Below, in pieces: positions 17,258 through 24,740 of a DNA stretch of 64,000 nucleotides (the stretch's first letter is position 1; each line of letters begins with the position of its first letter). The notes beneath the pieces were generated by a model. The model ran no database searches. It saw only the letters and a list, made by a program, of their open reading frames with translations, and was not told the origin of the DNA. The stretch is from Pseudomonas sp. C1C7 (GTDB lineage Bacteria; Pseudomonadota; Gammaproteobacteria; Pseudomonadales; Pseudomonadaceae), in contig NZ_JABFMP010000019.1 of NCBI RefSeq assembly GCF_013359595.1, positions 1 to 64,000 on the forward strand. Reading direction: 5' to 3'. Made by a program: the position numbers and the translations under genes.

Positions 17258-18601
17258 TTATAGAATGCGGTACAGCAAACGCTCGATACGCACCCGGCTG
17301 ACACGCTTGAGAAACTTCGCCACCCCCGCCGGGTAATCGGGCAATGTTTCCAGGTCCTGGAAGCGCTCGATACGCGTCGTGTGTTGGAAGATCTCCGTCA
17401 GTTCCTTGCGACGCGGTTCCAGCAGTTCGCCCTTGGGATCATCGATCAACAAGGCATTTTCCAGATCCAGGCGAAACGCCCGCGGGTTGAGGTTGTTGCC
17501 GGTGAGCAAGGTGTAGCGCTGGTCCACCCACATGCCCTTGAGGTGGTAGGTGTGATCGCCATCCTTCCACAGGTGCAGGTTCAACTGACCGCTGTCGATG
17601 TTGCGCTGATGTCGCTTGGCGAAGCGACGCAGACTGATTTCGTAGAGGTAGGGCAGCGCCGATATCACCTTGAACGGCTCGCTCGGCGGGATATAGAAGT
17701 CGTTGGCCGTCTTGTCGCCGACCACGATGTCGATCTTCACGCCACGGGCCAGTGCGCGGTTGACCTCGCGGATGATCGCCAGCGGCAGATTGAAGTACGG
17801 CGTGCAGATGGTCAGTTGCTGCTGGGCGCTGGCGATCAGTTCGCAAATCGCCCGGTTCAGCGGATTGTTCTTGCCCACGCCCAGCAATGGGCTGACCGAC
17901 AGACCGCTCCTGTCCGTGCTGCCTTGGGTGGTGTCGTAGGCGGCATGCTTGAGGCGACTGCGCAGGTCGCCGATGTCATTGCGCAGGCTGCGGGTCGTAG
18001 GCAGGTTCGGCAGATCGAGGCGATGTACCGCCCGGGAAGCCACCAGACCGTGTTGCACCAGATGGTGCATCGAATCGGCCAGCTTGCGGTCCTGCAAGAG
18101 GTGATAGCGGTCGTAGCGGTACTTGTCGAATTTGTGCAGATAAACGTTATTCAGGCTCGCACCGCTGTAGATCACGCAGTCATCGATGATGAAGCCCTTG
18201 AGGTGCAACACGCCGAACAGCTCGCGGGTCTGCACCGGCACGCCATACACCGGCACTTCGCTTGCGTGGGTGCGGGTCATCTCCTGATACCAGGCCGAAT
18301 TGCCCGGCTGTTTACCCGCGCCGATCAAGCCGCGCTGAGCGCGCAGCCAGTCGACGACGACCACCACGTCAAGGTGCGGACGCGCCAGTTTGGCCGCGTG
18401 CAGGGCATCGAGAATTTCCTGACCGGCTTCATCTTGCTGCAGGTAAAGCGCGACGATGTAAATGCGCTGCGTGGCGCTGGCGATTTTTTCCAGCAGACAA
18501 CGGCGGAACTCGGCAGCACCAGAAAGGAAGGTAACGGCATCGGCCGTCAGCGGAAAACTGCGCAGTTTGGGCAGCAGGGAGCGTTTGAAAAGCAACGGCA
18601 T
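17258..18601 (-). CDS. pssA: CDP-diacylglycerol-serine O-phosphatidyltransferase (PLD family)
   Basis: Makes phosphatidylserine from CDP-diacylglycerol and L-serine at the inner face of the membrane, the first step to phosphatidylethanolamine. The 447-aa protein is the Gram-negative, phospholipase-D-like type (class I), not the membrane-embedded type. Two HKD half-sites are visible: H133-L-K135-x4-D140 (HLKGFIID) and a second HLKGMWVD near 350. Each is followed by a Gly/Asn-rich turn (GASLN, TGNNLN). The ATG start is at 18601. A ~82-bp palindromic repeat lies upstream, between it and the divergent TetR gene. Confidence 0.92.
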   Translation of the reverse strand: MPLLFKRSLLPKLRSFPLTADAVTFLSGAAEFRRCLLEKIASATQRIYIVALYLQQDEAGQEILDALHAAKLARPHLDVVVVVDWLRAQRGLIGAGKQPGNSAWYQEMTRTHASEVPVYGVPVQTRELFGVLHLKGFIIDDCVIYSGASLNNVYLHKFDKYRYDRYHLLQDRKLADSMHHLVQHGLVASRAVHRLDLPNLPTTRSLRNDIGDLRSRLKHAAYDTTQGSTDRSGLSVSPLLGVGKNNPLNRAICELIASAQQQLTICTPYFNLPLAIIREVNRALARGVKIDIVVGDKTANDFYIPPSEPFKVISALPYLYEISLRRFAKRHQRNIDSGQLNLHLWKDGDHTYHLKGMWVDQRYTLLTGNNLNPRAFRLDLENALLIDDPKGELLEPRRKELTEIFQHTTRIERFQDLETLPDYPAGVAKFLKRVSRVRIERLLYRIL

Positions 18602-18687
18602 AGGGCTCGCAATCGGGTCGAATCCAGAGAGTTTGAGAGCTTACACCATGGATGGGTTCGGGTCTTGCGGATGACAACATTCTCCAT

Positions 18688-18770
18688 GTAGGAGCTGCCG
18701 CAGGCTGCGATCTTTTGATCTTGCTTTTAAAAATCAAAGTCAAACAATCGCAGCCTGCGGCAGCTCCTGC
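18688..18770. repeat. ~82-bp palindromic intergenic repeat, copy 2
   Basis: Same family as 3-84, with a small change at the right end (CTGC instead of CTAC) and in the inner stem (AAACAATCG). It lies between the divergent pssA and TetR genes, so here it cannot be a simple terminator. Confidence 0.85.
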
Positions 18771-18813
18771 ACACGGCCATTTATCAGACACTGGAAATAT
18801 TATTTGCCAAAGG

Positions 18814-18827
18814 AGAACGTTCGTTCT
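18814..18827 (+). promoter_or_regulatory. Probable TetR-regulator operator
   Basis: Palindrome AGAACG-TT-CGTTCT ends 12 bases before the ATG of the TetR-family gene. Operators of this form immediately upstream of a tetR-type gene usually give autorepression. Seen directly; the function is inferred. Confidence 0.6.
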
Positions 18828-18839
18828 ACTGTTAGCCAC

Positions 18840-19403
18840 ATGAACGAAATCACTGGCAACGACACACGCGACATCATTCTGGATGTCACCGAAAAGTTGA
18901 TCTACAAAGGTGGCATTGCCGCTACCGGCATGGATCTTCTGGTGAAAACCGCCGGTGTCTCCAGAAAGAGTATCTACCGCTACTTCGCCAACAAGGACGA
19001 ACTCGTTGTCGCGGCCCTGATGCGCCGGGATCTACGCTGGATGCACTGGTTCACAAGTGCGGTGAATCAGGCCGAAACCCCGGCCGACCGCCTGCTCAAC
19101 CTGTTCACCGTGCTCAAGTCATGGTTCGAATCCGAAGGCTTTCGCGGCTGTGCTTTCATCAATACCAGCGGCGAAACCGGCGACCCGCAGGACCCGGTCC
19201 GCCTGGTCGCTAAAGACCACAAACAGAAACTGCTCGACTACGTAAGCGAGCTGTGTACCGAACATGGCGCCGACGATCCGCAGACGCTGGCCAAACAGCT
19301 GCTGATCCTGATCGAAGGTGCCATAACCGTGGCGCTTGTAATGGGTGATCACAGTGCCGCCGATAATGCGCAATGCATGGCGCGAAAGTTATTGGACCTG
19401 TAA
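18840..19403 (+). CDS. TetR/AcrR-family transcriptional regulator
   Basis: A 187-aa one-component repressor. Residues ~10-55 form the TetR helix-turn-helix (TGMDLLVKTAGVSRKSIYRYFANKDEL). The rest is a ligand-binding helical domain with CAFIN near 100, as in the YbiH/PA-type regulators of small-molecule stress genes. A longer frame begins at a TTG (18804), but the ATG at 18840 is preferred because the longer version would overlap the operator palindrome. No good ribosome site precedes the ATG, so translation may be weak or leaderless. The downstream NTF2-like gene starts 55 bases later and is a likely target and cotranscribed partner. Confidence 0.88.
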   Translation: MNEITGNDTRDIILDVTEKLIYKGGIAATGMDLLVKTAGVSRKSIYRYFANKDELVVAALMRRDLRWMHWFTSAVNQAETPADRLLNLFTVLKSWFESEGFRGCAFINTSGETGDPQDPVRLVAKDHKQKLLDYVSELCTEHGADDPQTLAKQLLILIEGAITVALVMGDHSAADNAQCMARKLLDL

Positions 19404-19458
19404 AACTTAATCAAGCCCGACAACTTGCTGGAACTTTAACTTTATACGGAGACGTGAA

Positions 19459-19935
19459 ATGTCTAACGCCGAAGTTCGTCCGCCATTGCCGCCTTTCACC
19501 CGTGAATCGGCCATCGAAAAGATCCGTTTGGCCGAGGATGGCTGGAACTCCCGCGACCCGGAACGCGTGTCGCTGGCCTACACCCTGGACACCAAATGGC
19601 GTAACCGCGCCGAGTTCGCCACCAATCGCGAAGAGGCCAAAGCCTTCCTGACCCGTAAATGGGCCAAGGAACTGGATTATCGCTTGATCAAGGAACTCTG
19701 GGCGTTCACCGACAACCGTATTGCCGTGCGATATGCCTATGAGTGGCATGACGACTCGGGCAACTGGTTTCGCTCCTATGGCAACGAGAACTGGGAGTTC
19801 GACGAGAACGGCCTGATGGCCCACCGCTTTGCCTGCATCAACGACATGCCGATCAAGGAAAGCGAGCGCAAATACCACTGGCCACTGGGTCGCCGTCCTG
19901 ACGATCATCCGGGTCTGTCGGATCTCGGTCTGTAA
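19459..19935 (+). CDS. NTF2-like (DUF1348 / SnoaL-like) protein
   Basis: A 158-aa cytoplasmic protein of the DUF1348 nuclear-transport-factor-2-like fold, recognised from the run of Trp and Arg motifs (WNSRDPERV near 30, KWRNRAEF near 46, WFRSYGNENWEF near 103, RRPDDHPGLSDLGL at the end). Proteins of this fold often bind small hydrophobic ligands, but no enzyme activity is established for the family. GGAG precedes the ATG. It follows the TetR gene on the same strand, suggesting control by it. Confidence 0.85.
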   Translation: MSNAEVRPPLPPFTRESAIEKIRLAEDGWNSRDPERVSLAYTLDTKWRNRAEFATNREEAKAFLTRKWAKELDYRLIKELWAFTDNRIAVRYAYEWHDDSGNWFRSYGNENWEFDENGLMAHRFACINDMPIKESERKYHWPLGRRPDDHPGLSDLGL

Positions 19936-19950
19936 ACACCGCCGTCCCCT

Positions 19951-20033
19951 GTAGGAGCTGCCGCAGGCTGCGATCTTTTGATCTTGCCTTTTAAAAGCAA
20001 AGTCAAAAGATCGCAGCCTGCGGCAGCTCCTAC
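19951..20033. repeat. ~82-bp palindromic intergenic repeat, copy 3
   Basis: Full copy with intact outer arms (GTAGGAGCTGCCGCAGGCTG and complement). It starts 16 bases after the NTF2-like gene stop, well placed to form its 3' hairpin. Confidence 0.88.
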
Positions 20034-20128
20034 ACAAAGCATTCGGTCGCCCGCCGGAGTGGATAGAGGTAAGATACCGCCCCTCCCCCGCAGCCCTTGC
20101 TGCACTCTGCCGAATTAAGCCCGATTCC

Positions 20129-20908
20129 ATGCCCTTCGAACTCAGCGTTGACCTCTTCACCCTGGCCATTCTGGCCCTTGTCGCTTTCATTGCCGGTTTC
20201 ATCGATGCCATCGCCGGTGGCGGCGGTCTGTTGACCACCCCCGCGTTGCTCACCGCCGGCCTGCCGCCGCACCTGGTGCTGGGCACCAACAAACTCAGTT
20301 CGACCTTCGGTTCGGCCACCGCCAGCTTTACCTTCTACCGCCGCAAGCTGTTCCACCCCAAGCAATGGATGCACGCCATCATCGGTACCCTGGTCGGCGC
20401 GCTGACCGGTGCCGGGGTCGCGCATTACCTGCCCGCCGAATGGCTGAACAAGATGCTGCCGGTGATCGTCTTCGCCTGTGGCATCTACCTGTTGTTTGGT
20501 GGCACGCCCAAAGCGCCGCTGGACAGCAACGCACCGATCAAGAAGAAATGGCAATCGACCCAGGGTTTCACCCTCGGTTTCTACGATGGTGTGGCAGGTC
20601 CCGGCACCGGAGCGTTCTGGACGGTCAGCAGCCTGCTGATGTACCCGATCGATCTGGTGAAAGCCAGCGGAGTGGCGCGCAGCATGAACTTCGTCAGCAA
20701 CATCGCGGCGCTGACGGTATTCGTGATTTCCGGGCAAGTGGACTGGATCATCGGCCTGTGCATGGGCCTGTCCGTGATGGTGGGGGCGTTTTTCGGGGCT
20801 CGCACCGCCATCAGCGGCGGCGCGAAGTTCATTCGTCCGGTGTTCATCACCGTGGTGCTGGGCTTGACCGTGCGGCTAGCCTGGCAGCACTGGTTCAGCG
20901 TGGCCTAA
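20129..20908 (+). CDS. TSUP-family membrane permease (YfcA-like)
   Basis: A 259-aa polytopic inner-membrane protein of the sulfite exporter TauE/SafE (TSUP/DUF81) family. It shows the two internal half-repeats typical of the family: GFIDAIAGGGGLLTTPALL near 22-41 and FYDGVAGPGTGAFWTVSSL near 150. About eight hydrophobic segments are seen. Members carry sulfur oxyanions or organic acids, and the substrate here cannot be told. Its last 33 bases overlap the convergent nudC gene. Confidence 0.87.
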   Translation: MPFELSVDLFTLAILALVAFIAGFIDAIAGGGGLLTTPALLTAGLPPHLVLGTNKLSSTFGSATASFTFYRRKLFHPKQWMHAIIGTLVGALTGAGVAHYLPAEWLNKMLPVIVFACGIYLLFGGTPKAPLDSNAPIKKKWQSTQGFTLGFYDGVAGPGTGAFWTVSSLLMYPIDLVKASGVARSMNFVSNIAALTVFVISGQVDWIIGLCMGLSVMVGAFFGARTAISGGAKFIRPVFITVVLGLTVRLAWQHWFSVA

Positions 20909-21706
20909 GCGCCGCGCCACATAGACGTCGATCAGGTAACGGGCAATCGAGCGCGACGCCGGCAACGGCGGCAGCGCATGGACGTTGAACCACTGGGCGT
21001 CCTCGATCTCGTCTTCCTGGCAGACGATCTCGCCCCCGGCGTATTCGGCATGGAAGCCAAGCATCATCGAGTGCGGGAACGGCCAGCACTGGCTGCCCAT
21101 GTACTGAATGTTCTTGACCTCGATCCGCACCTCCTCGCGTACCTCGCGAATCAGGCAGTCCTCGGCCGATTCGCCAGGCTCGGCAAACCCCGCCAACGTG
21201 CTGTAGACCCCGGTGACGAACCGTGGCGAGCGTGCCAGCAGCACCTCGTCGCCACGGGTCACCAGCACGATCATGCTCGGTGAAATGCGCGGATAACTGC
21301 GCAGATCGCACGGCTGGCAATACATCGCCCGCTCGCGCGGCACCTGGGTCATGGCCTGACCGCAGTTGCCGCAGAAGCGATGCTCGCGGGCCCAGGTGCC
21401 GATCTGCGCGGCATAGCCCAGGACCTTGTAGAGGGTGTGATCGCCTTCGAGCATGAATGCCCGCAAGCCTTTCCAGTTGCAGCCCGGAACGTCGCTGTAA
21501 CTGCGCAGTTCCAGCAGGTACACCGGCTCGCCATCGAGATGACCGATGCCATGTTCGGCCAGAACCGGCAGGTCCTGGCGCTTGAGCCATTCCCGGGGGA
21601 ACAACGCGCCGTTGTCATCGAACAAAAAACCTTCGGGGCTGCGCGCTACGGCCCAGCCGCCCGGTTGATCGGTGTCCAGTACTGCAGTGGTCCAGCGTGG
21701 GGTCAT
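20876..21706 (-). CDS. nudC: NADH pyrophosphatase / NAD-capped RNA decapping hydrolase NudC
   Basis: Hydrolyses NADH to NMNH and AMP and removes NAD caps from RNA 5' ends. The 276-aa protein has the N-terminal NudC domain, a four-cysteine zinc site (FCGNCGQAM with CQPC about 15 residues later, near 115-135), and the Nudix box GFAEPGESAEDCLIREVREE near 173-192. The SQCWPFPHS motif that marks the NADH-specific branch follows it. The start ATG is only 7 bases after the stop of the upstream crotonase gene, so the two are probably coupled. Its 3' end overlaps the convergent TSUP gene by 33 bases. Confidence 0.93.
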   Translation of the reverse strand: MTPRWTTAVLDTDQPGGWAVARSPEGFLFDDNGALFPREWLKRQDLPVLAEHGIGHLDGEPVYLLELRSYSDVPGCNWKGLRAFMLEGDHTLYKVLGYAAQIGTWAREHRFCGNCGQAMTQVPRERAMYCQPCDLRSYPRISPSMIVLVTRGDEVLLARSPRFVTGVYSTLAGFAEPGESAEDCLIREVREEVRIEVKNIQYMGSQCWPFPHSMMLGFHAEYAGGEIVCQEDEIEDAQWFNVHALPPLPASRSIARYLIDVYVARRLGHAEPVLPG

Positions 21707-21713
21707 TTTTCAC

Positions 21714-22526
21714 TCAATCCAGAAATTCGGGTTTCTGTTTGCTCATATGGGCGGCCATGGCCACGCGCAAATCGTTGGATTGCAGCATGGCGGCGTTCCA
21801 GGTGGCGACGTATTCCAGGCCGTCATCGATGCGATGATCACGCATGTAGCTGATCATCTCCTTGGTGCCGGCGATGGCGATCGGCGACTTGCTCGCGATT
21901 TCGCGGGCGATGCCCATGACGCCGTCGAGCAGGCTGGCGGTGTCGCTGTAGACGCGGTTGACCAGGCCCATGCCACGGGCTTCTTCGGCGCCGAAGTTGC
22001 GTCCAGTGTAAGCCAGTTCACGCAGCATGCCGTCACCCATGATGCGCGGCAAGCGTTGCAGCGTGCCGACGTCGGCGGCCATGCCGATGTCGATTTCCTT
22101 GATCGAGAACTGTGCGTCTTCGGCGGCGTAGCGCATGTCGCAGGCGGCGATCAGGTCGATGGCGCCGCCCAGGCAGTAGCCCTGGATCGCCGCGAGCACT
22201 GGCTTGCGGCAGTTGTCGACGGCGTTGAAGGAGGCTTGCAGGTTGAGGATCTTGCGCCGCAGCAGGCGCGCGTTACGGCCGACGTCCTTGCCCATTTCAT
22301 TGGCGACGCCTGCCAGCATCATCAAGTCGATGCCGGAGGAAAAATGCTTGCCGGCGCCACTGAGCACCACCACCCGCACTTCGTCGGTGTCATCGATCCA
22401 CTGGAAAATCTCGACGATCTCGCTCCAGAACGCAGCATTCATCGAGTTGATCTTTTCCGGGCGGTTGATCTGTACATGAGCGATGTTATCGACCAGTTCG
22501 ACGTTGAACGCGGAGTATTGAGACAT
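21714..22526 (-). CDS. Crotonase-family delta(3,5)-delta(2,4)-dienoyl-CoA isomerase-like enzyme
   Basis: A 270-aa crotonase. The motif SIKEIDIGMAADVGTLQRLP (142-161) matches the ECH1 dienoyl-CoA isomerase signature, with both acidic catalytic positions kept (E144 and D152), instead of the hydratase pattern. GKHFSSGIDL near 60 forms the oxyanion-hole strand. It would move double bonds of unsaturated fatty acyl-CoAs during beta-oxidation. The frame extends upstream, but ATG 22526 is chosen because the extension is REP sequence. It is paired tightly with nudC. Confidence 0.88.
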   Translation of the reverse strand: MSQYSAFNVELVDNIAHVQINRPEKINSMNAAFWSEIVEIFQWIDDTDEVRVVVLSGAGKHFSSGIDLMMLAGVANEMGKDVGRNARLLRRKILNLQASFNAVDNCRKPVLAAIQGYCLGGAIDLIAACDMRYAAEDAQFSIKEIDIGMAADVGTLQRLPRIMGDGMLRELAYTGRNFGAEEARGMGLVNRVYSDTASLLDGVMGIAREIASKSPIAIAGTKEMISYMRDHRIDDGLEYVATWNAAMLQSNDLRVAMAAHMSKQKPEFLD

Positions 22527-22632
22527 GCCGGGGATCCTTCTAGCGGGCAAAAAAGAGGCCCGACTATAACAAGGGCGGGAGGTGGCGGTTCGGCCAAAAG
22601 CGGGACCGGCTTGGGCTTTGTGGTGTGATTCA

Positions 22633-22733
22633 GGGCCTCTTCGCGGGCAAGCCCGCTCCCACAAGGATTGCAGGTGTTCACATAATTTGCGTTCACTCGG
22701 ACCCTGTGGGAGCCGGCTTGCCCGCGATGAAGG
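22633..22733. repeat. REP pair (BIME)
   Basis: Two inverted REP units between the methyltransferase 3' end and the crotonase gene, both read on the minus strand. Confidence 0.88.
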
Positions 22734-22743
22734 CACCGATGAT

Positions 22744-23517
22744 CTAACTGCCCTTCACCGCCACAAACACCGCCGTCTCATAAGGCACCGTCACCTCATT
22801 CCTGCCCCGCAGCTCGGGCTCACCCTCGATCATTGCCCGGATCCTCTCATCGACCTTCGCCCGCTCCGCTTCCGGCAGCGCCGCGATAAAGCTGGTGGAA
22901 CGGACCCGATTAAAGATCACATCCTCCGGCGAGCCGCTATGGCCATGGCTGAAATGCAGCGCCTGCAACGGCCCGAACGCCGGATGCGGGAACACCCGGC
23001 GCCATTCGCCGGTGTAATAGCGTGGCGTATCGCCCTCCAGGGCATTGACGATGGCATCCAGCTTCGGCACCCAGCTGACTCGCACATCCCGCAGATTCCA
23101 AACCAGCCCCAGCCGTCCGCCGGGCTTGAGCACCCGGGCGATTTCGTCGAGGGCCTCGTTCGTGGCGAACCAGTGAAACGCCTGGGCGCAGACCACCGCG
23201 TCCACCGACGCATCAGGCAAGGGCAAGTCCGTCGCCGTCCCCTTTACTGCCAGCACCTCCGGGTAGGTTTCCGAGAGTTTTTCCAGCATCTGCGCCACCG
23301 GTTCCACGGCGATGACCTGTGCACCGGTGGCCAGCAGCCGGCCGGTGAACTTGCCGGTGCCAGCCCCGAGGTCGATGACCGCAGCGTCGGCATTCAGTCC
23401 CAGGGTATCGCTCAGCCAGGTGGCCACCTGGGGCGGGTAATCCGGGCGACCGCGCACGTAGGTATCGGCGCCGGTCCGGTAGCCGGTGGCGGCTGAGTGG
23501 TGAATCTGATCTTTCAT
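22744..23517 (-). CDS. Class I SAM-dependent methyltransferase
   Basis: A 257-aa cytoplasmic methyltransferase of the methyltransferase-11 type. The SAM-binding glycine motif VIDLGAGTGKFTGRLL lies near 45-60. Motif II (VCAQAFHWF near 110) and the post-I VEPVAQML are also clear. The fold resembles fungal and bacterial TAM/ubiE-like methyltransferases, but the substrate is not evident. The start is ATG 23517; a longer frame to 23565 has no family support. No operon partner is obvious. Confidence 0.85.
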   Translation of the reverse strand: MKDQIHHSAATGYRTGADTYVRGRPDYPPQVATWLSDTLGLNADAAVIDLGAGTGKFTGRLLATGAQVIAVEPVAQMLEKLSETYPEVLAVKGTATDLPLPDASVDAVVCAQAFHWFATNEALDEIARVLKPGGRLGLVWNLRDVRVSWVPKLDAIVNALEGDTPRYYTGEWRRVFPHPAFGPLQALHFSHGHSGSPEDVIFNRVRSTSFIAALPEAERAKVDERIRAMIEGEPELRGRNEVTVPYETAVFVAVKGS

Positions 23518-23704
23518 GGCAGAACTCCAGTTCGGCGATGGTTGCTGACGAGCATAACCCTTCAACTTGAGCTTTCCTTGCTCTGGACTCTAGAAACAAA
23601 ATGAATGATTGTTCACCTTGCGCTATCAAGATTTTACTGATCGACACAACTCAACGTTTCGGCCTGTTCGATGTCCCTACCCTGACACCCATGGAGCATT
23701 GCCC

Positions 23705-24238
23705 ATGAATAGCCGTTATACGATGTTCACCGCCCCGTTGTTGCTCGCCGTCGCCTTGTCCAGCGCCCAGGTCTGGGCCAATGGCGAGGAAGACTCGCCA
23801 GCCAAACCCCAGTGCCCCAGAGGCCAGGTCTTCGACAAGAAAACCAATAAATGCGTGGTGCAGACCAGCAAGCTGGTGCCGGACGCCGACCGTACCGACT
23901 ACGCCTATCAGTTGGCCAAGGACGGGCGTTACGAAGAGGCGCTGGCGCTGCTCGATACGCTTAAGGAACCCAACACCGCCATCGCCCTGAACTACCGCGG
24001 CTACGCCACCCGCAAGCTGGGACGCACCGATGAAGGCATCAGCTATTACCTGCAATCGGTCAAGCTCGACCCGCACTACGCGAAAGTTCGCGAGTACCTG
24101 GGCGAAGCCTATGTGATCAAAGGCCAGCTGGCACTGGCCCAGGAACAGTTGCAGCAGATCAAGTCGATATGCGGCAACACGACGTGCGAGGAATACCAGG
24201 ACCTGGCGCAGGCCATCGAAGGCTCCTCAAAAACCTGA
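23705..24238 (+). CDS. Secreted tetratricopeptide-repeat protein
   Basis: A 177-aa protein with a signal peptide (cleaved near AQVWANG, residue ~26), a short Cys pair (CPRGQVFDKKTNKCV, about 37-51) and two to three TPR helical pairs (about 65-150, with YRGYATRKLGRTDEGISYYLQ and YLGEAYVIKGQLALAQEQL). A second Cys pair (CGNTTC) is near the C-terminus. The export signal plus cysteines suggest a periplasmic, disulfide-bonded protein that binds other proteins. The role is unknown. The start at ATG 23705 is fixed by the signal peptide. Confidence 0.85.
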   Translation: MNSRYTMFTAPLLLAVALSSAQVWANGEEDSPAKPQCPRGQVFDKKTNKCVVQTSKLVPDADRTDYAYQLAKDGRYEEALALLDTLKEPNTAIALNYRGYATRKLGRTDEGISYYLQSVKLDPHYAKVREYLGEAYVIKGQLALAQEQLQQIKSICGNTTCEEYQDLAQAIEGSSKT

Positions 24239-24257
24239 GCCTGACCCGACTCCCCCT

Positions 24258-24341
24258 GCAGGAGCTGCCGAGGCTGCGATCTTTTGATCTTGCTTTAAAA
24301 AATCAAAAGATCGCAGCCTCCTTTCACTCGACAGCTCCTAC
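24258..24341. repeat. ~82-bp palindromic repeat, copy 4 (altered)
   Basis: Same family, but the left arm has lost a few bases (GAGCTGCCGAGGCTGCGA) and the right arm carries an extra segment (CCTTTCACTCG) in place of the matching bases. It lies between two convergent genes. Confidence 0.8.
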
Positions 24342-24592
24342 AGGGGAAACTTCATCAGGTCTTGTGCGCGGGGAAATTCAGAACCGGTCACCACCGTATA
24401 CCGCACCCGATCCCCCACCAGAAAATAGTCATCGCCATCTTCCGTGAGATTCAGCCCGATCCTCACCGCCAGCCGGGAGCGCCCGTCATCGGCCATGATG
24501 ATGGCGAATGTCGTCGACGTTGCATCGACCCAGACCTTTCGAATGGCGTTGATCGTCCCTTTGCCGCTTTTTCTTGTGCTTGGCGCTGCCAT
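24338..24592 (-). CDS. Small protein of unknown function (84 aa)
   Basis: Short frame that I judge real because a strong GGAGG sits 6 bases before the ATG and the frame does not overlap another gene. The protein is basic at the N-terminus (MAAPSTRKSGKG) and then forms beta-rich segments (KVWVDATSTTFAIIMADDG, LAVRIGLNL, DYFLVGDRVRYTVV) that suggest a small beta-barrel of the OB or PilZ kind. No known family is recognised. A 16-base dyad shared with another unknown gene lies 82 bases upstream. Confidence 0.6.
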   Translation of the reverse strand: MAAPSTRKSGKGTINAIRKVWVDATSTTFAIIMADDGRSRLAVRIGLNLTEDGDDYFLVGDRVRYTVVTGSEFPRAQDLMKFPL

Positions 24593-24673
24593 TGTCCCCT
24601 CCAGTCATCAGTGCGTGGCGCGACAGCCTGACTGCGTAGGGACATTGAAACGCTCAAGCGACGAACGTGACTA

Positions 24674-24689
24674 CTGTCAGCTTTGACAG
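24674..24689. promoter_or_regulatory. 16-bp dyad, near-identical to one at 57578
   Basis: CTGTCAGCTTTGACAG is a 6-4-6 inverted repeat. With its flanks (TA before, GGT after) it matches the site at 57578-57593 except in the centre. It lies upstream of the minus-strand 84-aa gene and downstream of the histidine kinase stop. Probably a regulator-binding site; the regulator is unknown. Confidence 0.55.
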
Positions 24690-24740
24690 GTTGACGGCTC
24701 AAAGCCCCACCGGGCGCTACCGTTTGTCATATTCCTGTGC

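Noticed and set aside
17381..18691. 436-aa plus-strand frame opposite pssA
   Set aside because: Shadow of the HKD-motif enzyme on the minus strand.
23609..23704. Longer N-terminus for the TPR protein
   Set aside because: The extension would bury the signal peptide that starts at 23705.
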